Positions 62,102-64,000 of a stretch of 64,000 bases of DNA are shown piece after piece (within the stretch, counting starts at the first letter, position 1; every line of letters begins with the position of its first letter). The stretch spans positions 1-64,000 of the forward strand of contig NZ_MKIM01000025.1 in the NCBI RefSeq assembly GCF_001939045.1, read 5' to 3'. Both the position numbers and the translations under genes were made by a program. The notes below the pieces were generated by a model. It was given only the letters and a program-made list of their open reading frames with translations. It was not told the DNA's origin and did not search any database. This DNA comes from Rhizobium oryziradicis (GTDB lineage Bacteria > Pseudomonadota > Alphaproteobacteria > Rhizobiales > Rhizobiaceae).

Positions 62102-62740
62102 TCACCGCAGCGCAATATACCGATCCGAGCGGTGGTTGATCAGCACAAACAGGTTCAGCACCACGGCACCAATAATCGAGTAACCCACAACTGAAGGACC
62201 AACGACTGTAAAGGCCAGTGCCATGACAACCACGTCAAAAGCAAGCTGCACCAACCCCGCTTGAATGCCGAAGCGGTCCTGAATGAACACGGCGAGAATG
62301 CCAATGCCGCCGAGGCTGGCGCGGTGGCGGTAGAGCGCCAGAAGGCCAAAGCCCAGCAGCACACCGCCGAGAATGGCACCCCAGATGGGGTTGATCGAAG
62401 AGATGGTGAGGAAACGGCCCTGAACGTTGACGAGAAGTGAGGTCAGCGCCACCGAGAGGAAGGTTTTGAGGGTAAAATCCCAGCCGACCCGTTTGATAGA
62501 GAGGATATAAAACGGCATGTTGAGCAAAAAAAACAGCAGGCCGAAATTCCAGCCGGTCCAGTAATGCACCACAAAGGCAAGCCCTGCGATGCCGCTGGTG
62601 AGCAGGCCGACGGTTGAGATGAAATAGAGGCCGAGGGCGGCGATGATCGTGCCGCATAAAATGCCCTGCACATCTTCGGCGCGGCTATGGCGGGCAGGAT
62701 TGTTATTCCAGATGCCCAACATGTTGTTCATCAAAGCCAT
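62102..62740 (-). CDS. YitT-family membrane protein (paralogue 2)
   Basis: The 212-residue protein has five or six membrane helices and shares the plan of the protein at 46436-47041 (AEDVQGILCGTIIAALGLYF, LTSGIAGLAFVVHY, LFVLINHRSDRYIALR). Two paralogues 15 kb apart suggest an old duplication. ATG 62740 follows AGAGGTACGGCC; the frame to 62806 has no support. The function is unknown. Confidence 0.87.
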   Translation of the reverse strand: MALMNNMLGIWNNNPARHSRAEDVQGILCGTIIAALGLYFISTVGLLTSGIAGLAFVVHYWTGWNFGLLFFLLNMPFYILSIKRVGWDFTLKTFLSVALTSLLVNVQGRFLTISSINPIWGAILGGVLLGFGLLALYRHRASLGGIGILAVFIQDRFGIQAGLVQLAFDVVVMALAFTVVGPSVVGYSIIGAVVLNLFVLINHRSDRYIALR

Positions 62741-62852
62741 GGCCGTACCTCTTATCACTGAATAGGCCATAAGGATGCCTGAAATTCCAAGGCTTTCAAG
62801 AGGCATAGGTCAGCAAAACTGACCTATCGTGAAGATCGCAATATTCCATCTT

Positions 62853-63797
62853 TCAAATGGCTTTCCGGGCAATAAACAGAAAGCCGGGAATAGGTTTTCC
62901 GCCATCCATGCGAATGGTCGTGGCTTGGCTTTTCAGCAATTGAAATCCAACCTTGCTCAATTCGCCCTCTACATAACTATGACTGTGCTGATAACGCAGG
63001 GAATTGGCGAGAGAAAAACCATCCTGCTCACTCGAGCGCTCGGTGGAAAACACGAAATAGCCGCCCGCTGCGCTCACATCAGCGACGAGTGAAAACACAC
63101 CCGATAAAGCGCCAAGATAAATCAGCACATCGGCCGCCGTGACCAAATCGGCGCGCGCGCTTGCCCTGCCGTTTGAGAACAAACCACAGGCGTCGGCGTC
63201 CAGAGATAAATCCGCTTCAGCCAGATGATCATAGAGGTTTTTTTCCGCCGCCTTGACCAACATACCGCTGGAAAGATCGTAGCCTTCGAGATGATCCACA
63301 TAGGGTTTGAGCTCAACCCCCATCAAGCCTGTGCCGCAGCCCAAATCCACCGCACAGCGAAAATGCATGTCAGTACCAAGGCTCTCGGCCATCATTGCTG
63401 CCAGTTTTTGCGGTACGCGATACTCCAGCTTTTGCACCAGCGATGTTTCAAACCGGTTGGCATAGGAATCAAACAAAGCCTCCACATAGTGGCTCGGCGG
63501 CTGCTGCGGCACGGCGTCTGCGCCAATCAGCGCCAGCTTCAGGCTGGCTGCAAACATATCCGTTGGGTTTAGGATCAGCACCTGTCGATAGGCCGCAGCG
63601 CCTGCCTCGTTATTGCCCGCTTTGACGCAATAATCGCCCAGTAAAAGCCACCCACCCACCCATTGTGGCGCAAGCTCCAGAGCTTGTTCCATCAGTTCGG
63701 CAGCAGCAATGTCATCCCCCCCTTCGGAAAGCATGCGAGCATAATCGGCGCGGCGGTCTGCCACGGCGTTACCGGAAGGGATCTGGATGGGGTGCAT
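62853..63797 (-). CDS. Methyltransferase with N-terminal TPR
   Basis: The 314-residue protein has a TPR-like helical start (ALELAPQWVGGWLLLGDYCV, AAYRQVLILNPTDMFAASLK) and a SAM-dependent methyltransferase domain (AVDLGCGTGLMGVELKPYVD, GYDLSSGMLVKAAEKNLYDH, ADVLIYLGALSGVFSLV). A C-terminal HSHSYVEGELSKVGF segment is typical of this group. Its target is unknown. It is a single gene divergent from the last fragment. Confidence 0.88.
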   Translation of the reverse strand: MHPIQIPSGNAVADRRADYARMLSEGGDDIAAAELMEQALELAPQWVGGWLLLGDYCVKAGNNEAGAAAYRQVLILNPTDMFAASLKLALIGADAVPQQPPSHYVEALFDSYANRFETSLVQKLEYRVPQKLAAMMAESLGTDMHFRCAVDLGCGTGLMGVELKPYVDHLEGYDLSSGMLVKAAEKNLYDHLAEADLSLDADACGLFSNGRASARADLVTAADVLIYLGALSGVFSLVADVSAAGGYFVFSTERSSEQDGFSLANSLRYQHSHSYVEGELSKVGFQLLKSQATTIRMDGGKPIPGFLFIARKAI

Positions 63798-63979
63798 TGG
63801 GTTTCAAACTGAACGGAGGAATATCTGCCCGAGCAATGGCCCAACGGTTTAAAAACGCAAGGGGTATTTTTGGGGATGCCCACGTTACAAACTGCTCCAT
63901 GCAAACCTCCACGTGCTTGCACCGCCATAATCCTGCGCTTATGTGAGATTATGTGATGGCCAAACAGGAGGCACCCATA

Positions 63980-64000
63980 ATGTCAGACAGCGTCAACAGA
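63980..64000 (+). CDS. Start of a gene cut by the window end
   Basis: ATG 63980 follows AGGAGG (63966-63971) with suitable spacing. Only MSDSVNR is visible before the edge. The protein family cannot be identified. Confidence 0.5.

Overview
The window looks like an alphaproteobacterial replicon of the Rhizobiaceae (Agrobacterium/Allorhizobium/Rhizobium type). This rests on recognised protein families and is not a database result. The main pointers are a PodJL-like polarity protein with Sel1 repeats and a peptidoglycan-binding tail, a solute-symporter-fused hybrid histidine kinase, the folE/QueD-like pair, rhizobial-type intergenic palindromes and a tRNA-Phe 3' end of alphaproteobacterial sequence. 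No rRNA gene, complete tRNA or CRISPR array was found.

Bases 1-15.9 kb are accessory DNA. A truncated IS3-family end is followed by an orphan type VI secretion (T6SS) module on the + strand: vgrG, an unrecognised Gly/Ala/Lys-rich protein overlapping an exported protein, a small VgrG-tail-like protein, a DUF2169 adaptor, a ketosynthase-like protein lacking the usual Cys, and a PAAR-like (DUF4150) protein with a VRR-NUC-like nuclease motif. Next come three tandem DUF3396 (type VI immunity) genes, the third broken by a one-base deletion. No T6SS structural genes are present. After this lies debris: an IS3 element with a perfect 29-bp-arm palindrome inside orfA, a decayed ISL3 element, a RelE-type toxin/antitoxin remnant and a winged-helix gene split by a stop codon. 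A 48-49 nt tRNA-Phe 3' fragment at 15842-15890 probably marks the island's right attachment site, so the island likely continues left of the window.

Bases 16-24.2 kb hold a GGDEF/EAL protein beside an exported molybdopterin-fold protein, folE with an atypical QueD-like gene, and an AraC regulator facing a GMC oxidoreductase plus shikimate-dehydrogenase-like pair (probably a small catabolic unit).

Bases 24.5-37.6 kb are a surface-glycan locus of two converging gene sets. The + strand set has a GT2-like protein, a DegT/PerA-like sugar aminotransferase, a CmcI-like methyltransferase, WbqC and a GNAT acetyltransferase. The - strand set has galE, rfbF, rfbG, an RfbC-like epimerase, a sugar C-methyltransferase, a GT2, a PhyH-type dioxygenase and a methyltransferase. 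Together they suggest a CDP-linked branched (C-methylated) deoxysugar and an N-acylated amino sugar. No flippase, polymerase or ligase is in view.

Bases 37.7-64 kb are mostly ordinary core genes: an aminotransferase, mscL, the symporter-kinase, an Rrf2 regulator with an operator-like palindrome and an AhpD-fold partner, a PheC-like periplasmic protein, a BASS transporter, two YitT paralogues, a diguanylate cyclase, a TIGR02186/TSUP pair, PodJL, a fadE-fadA-fadB beta-oxidation operon, a secreted alpha/beta hydrolase and a TPR-methyltransferase. Several families of short palindromic repeats lie at gene ends.
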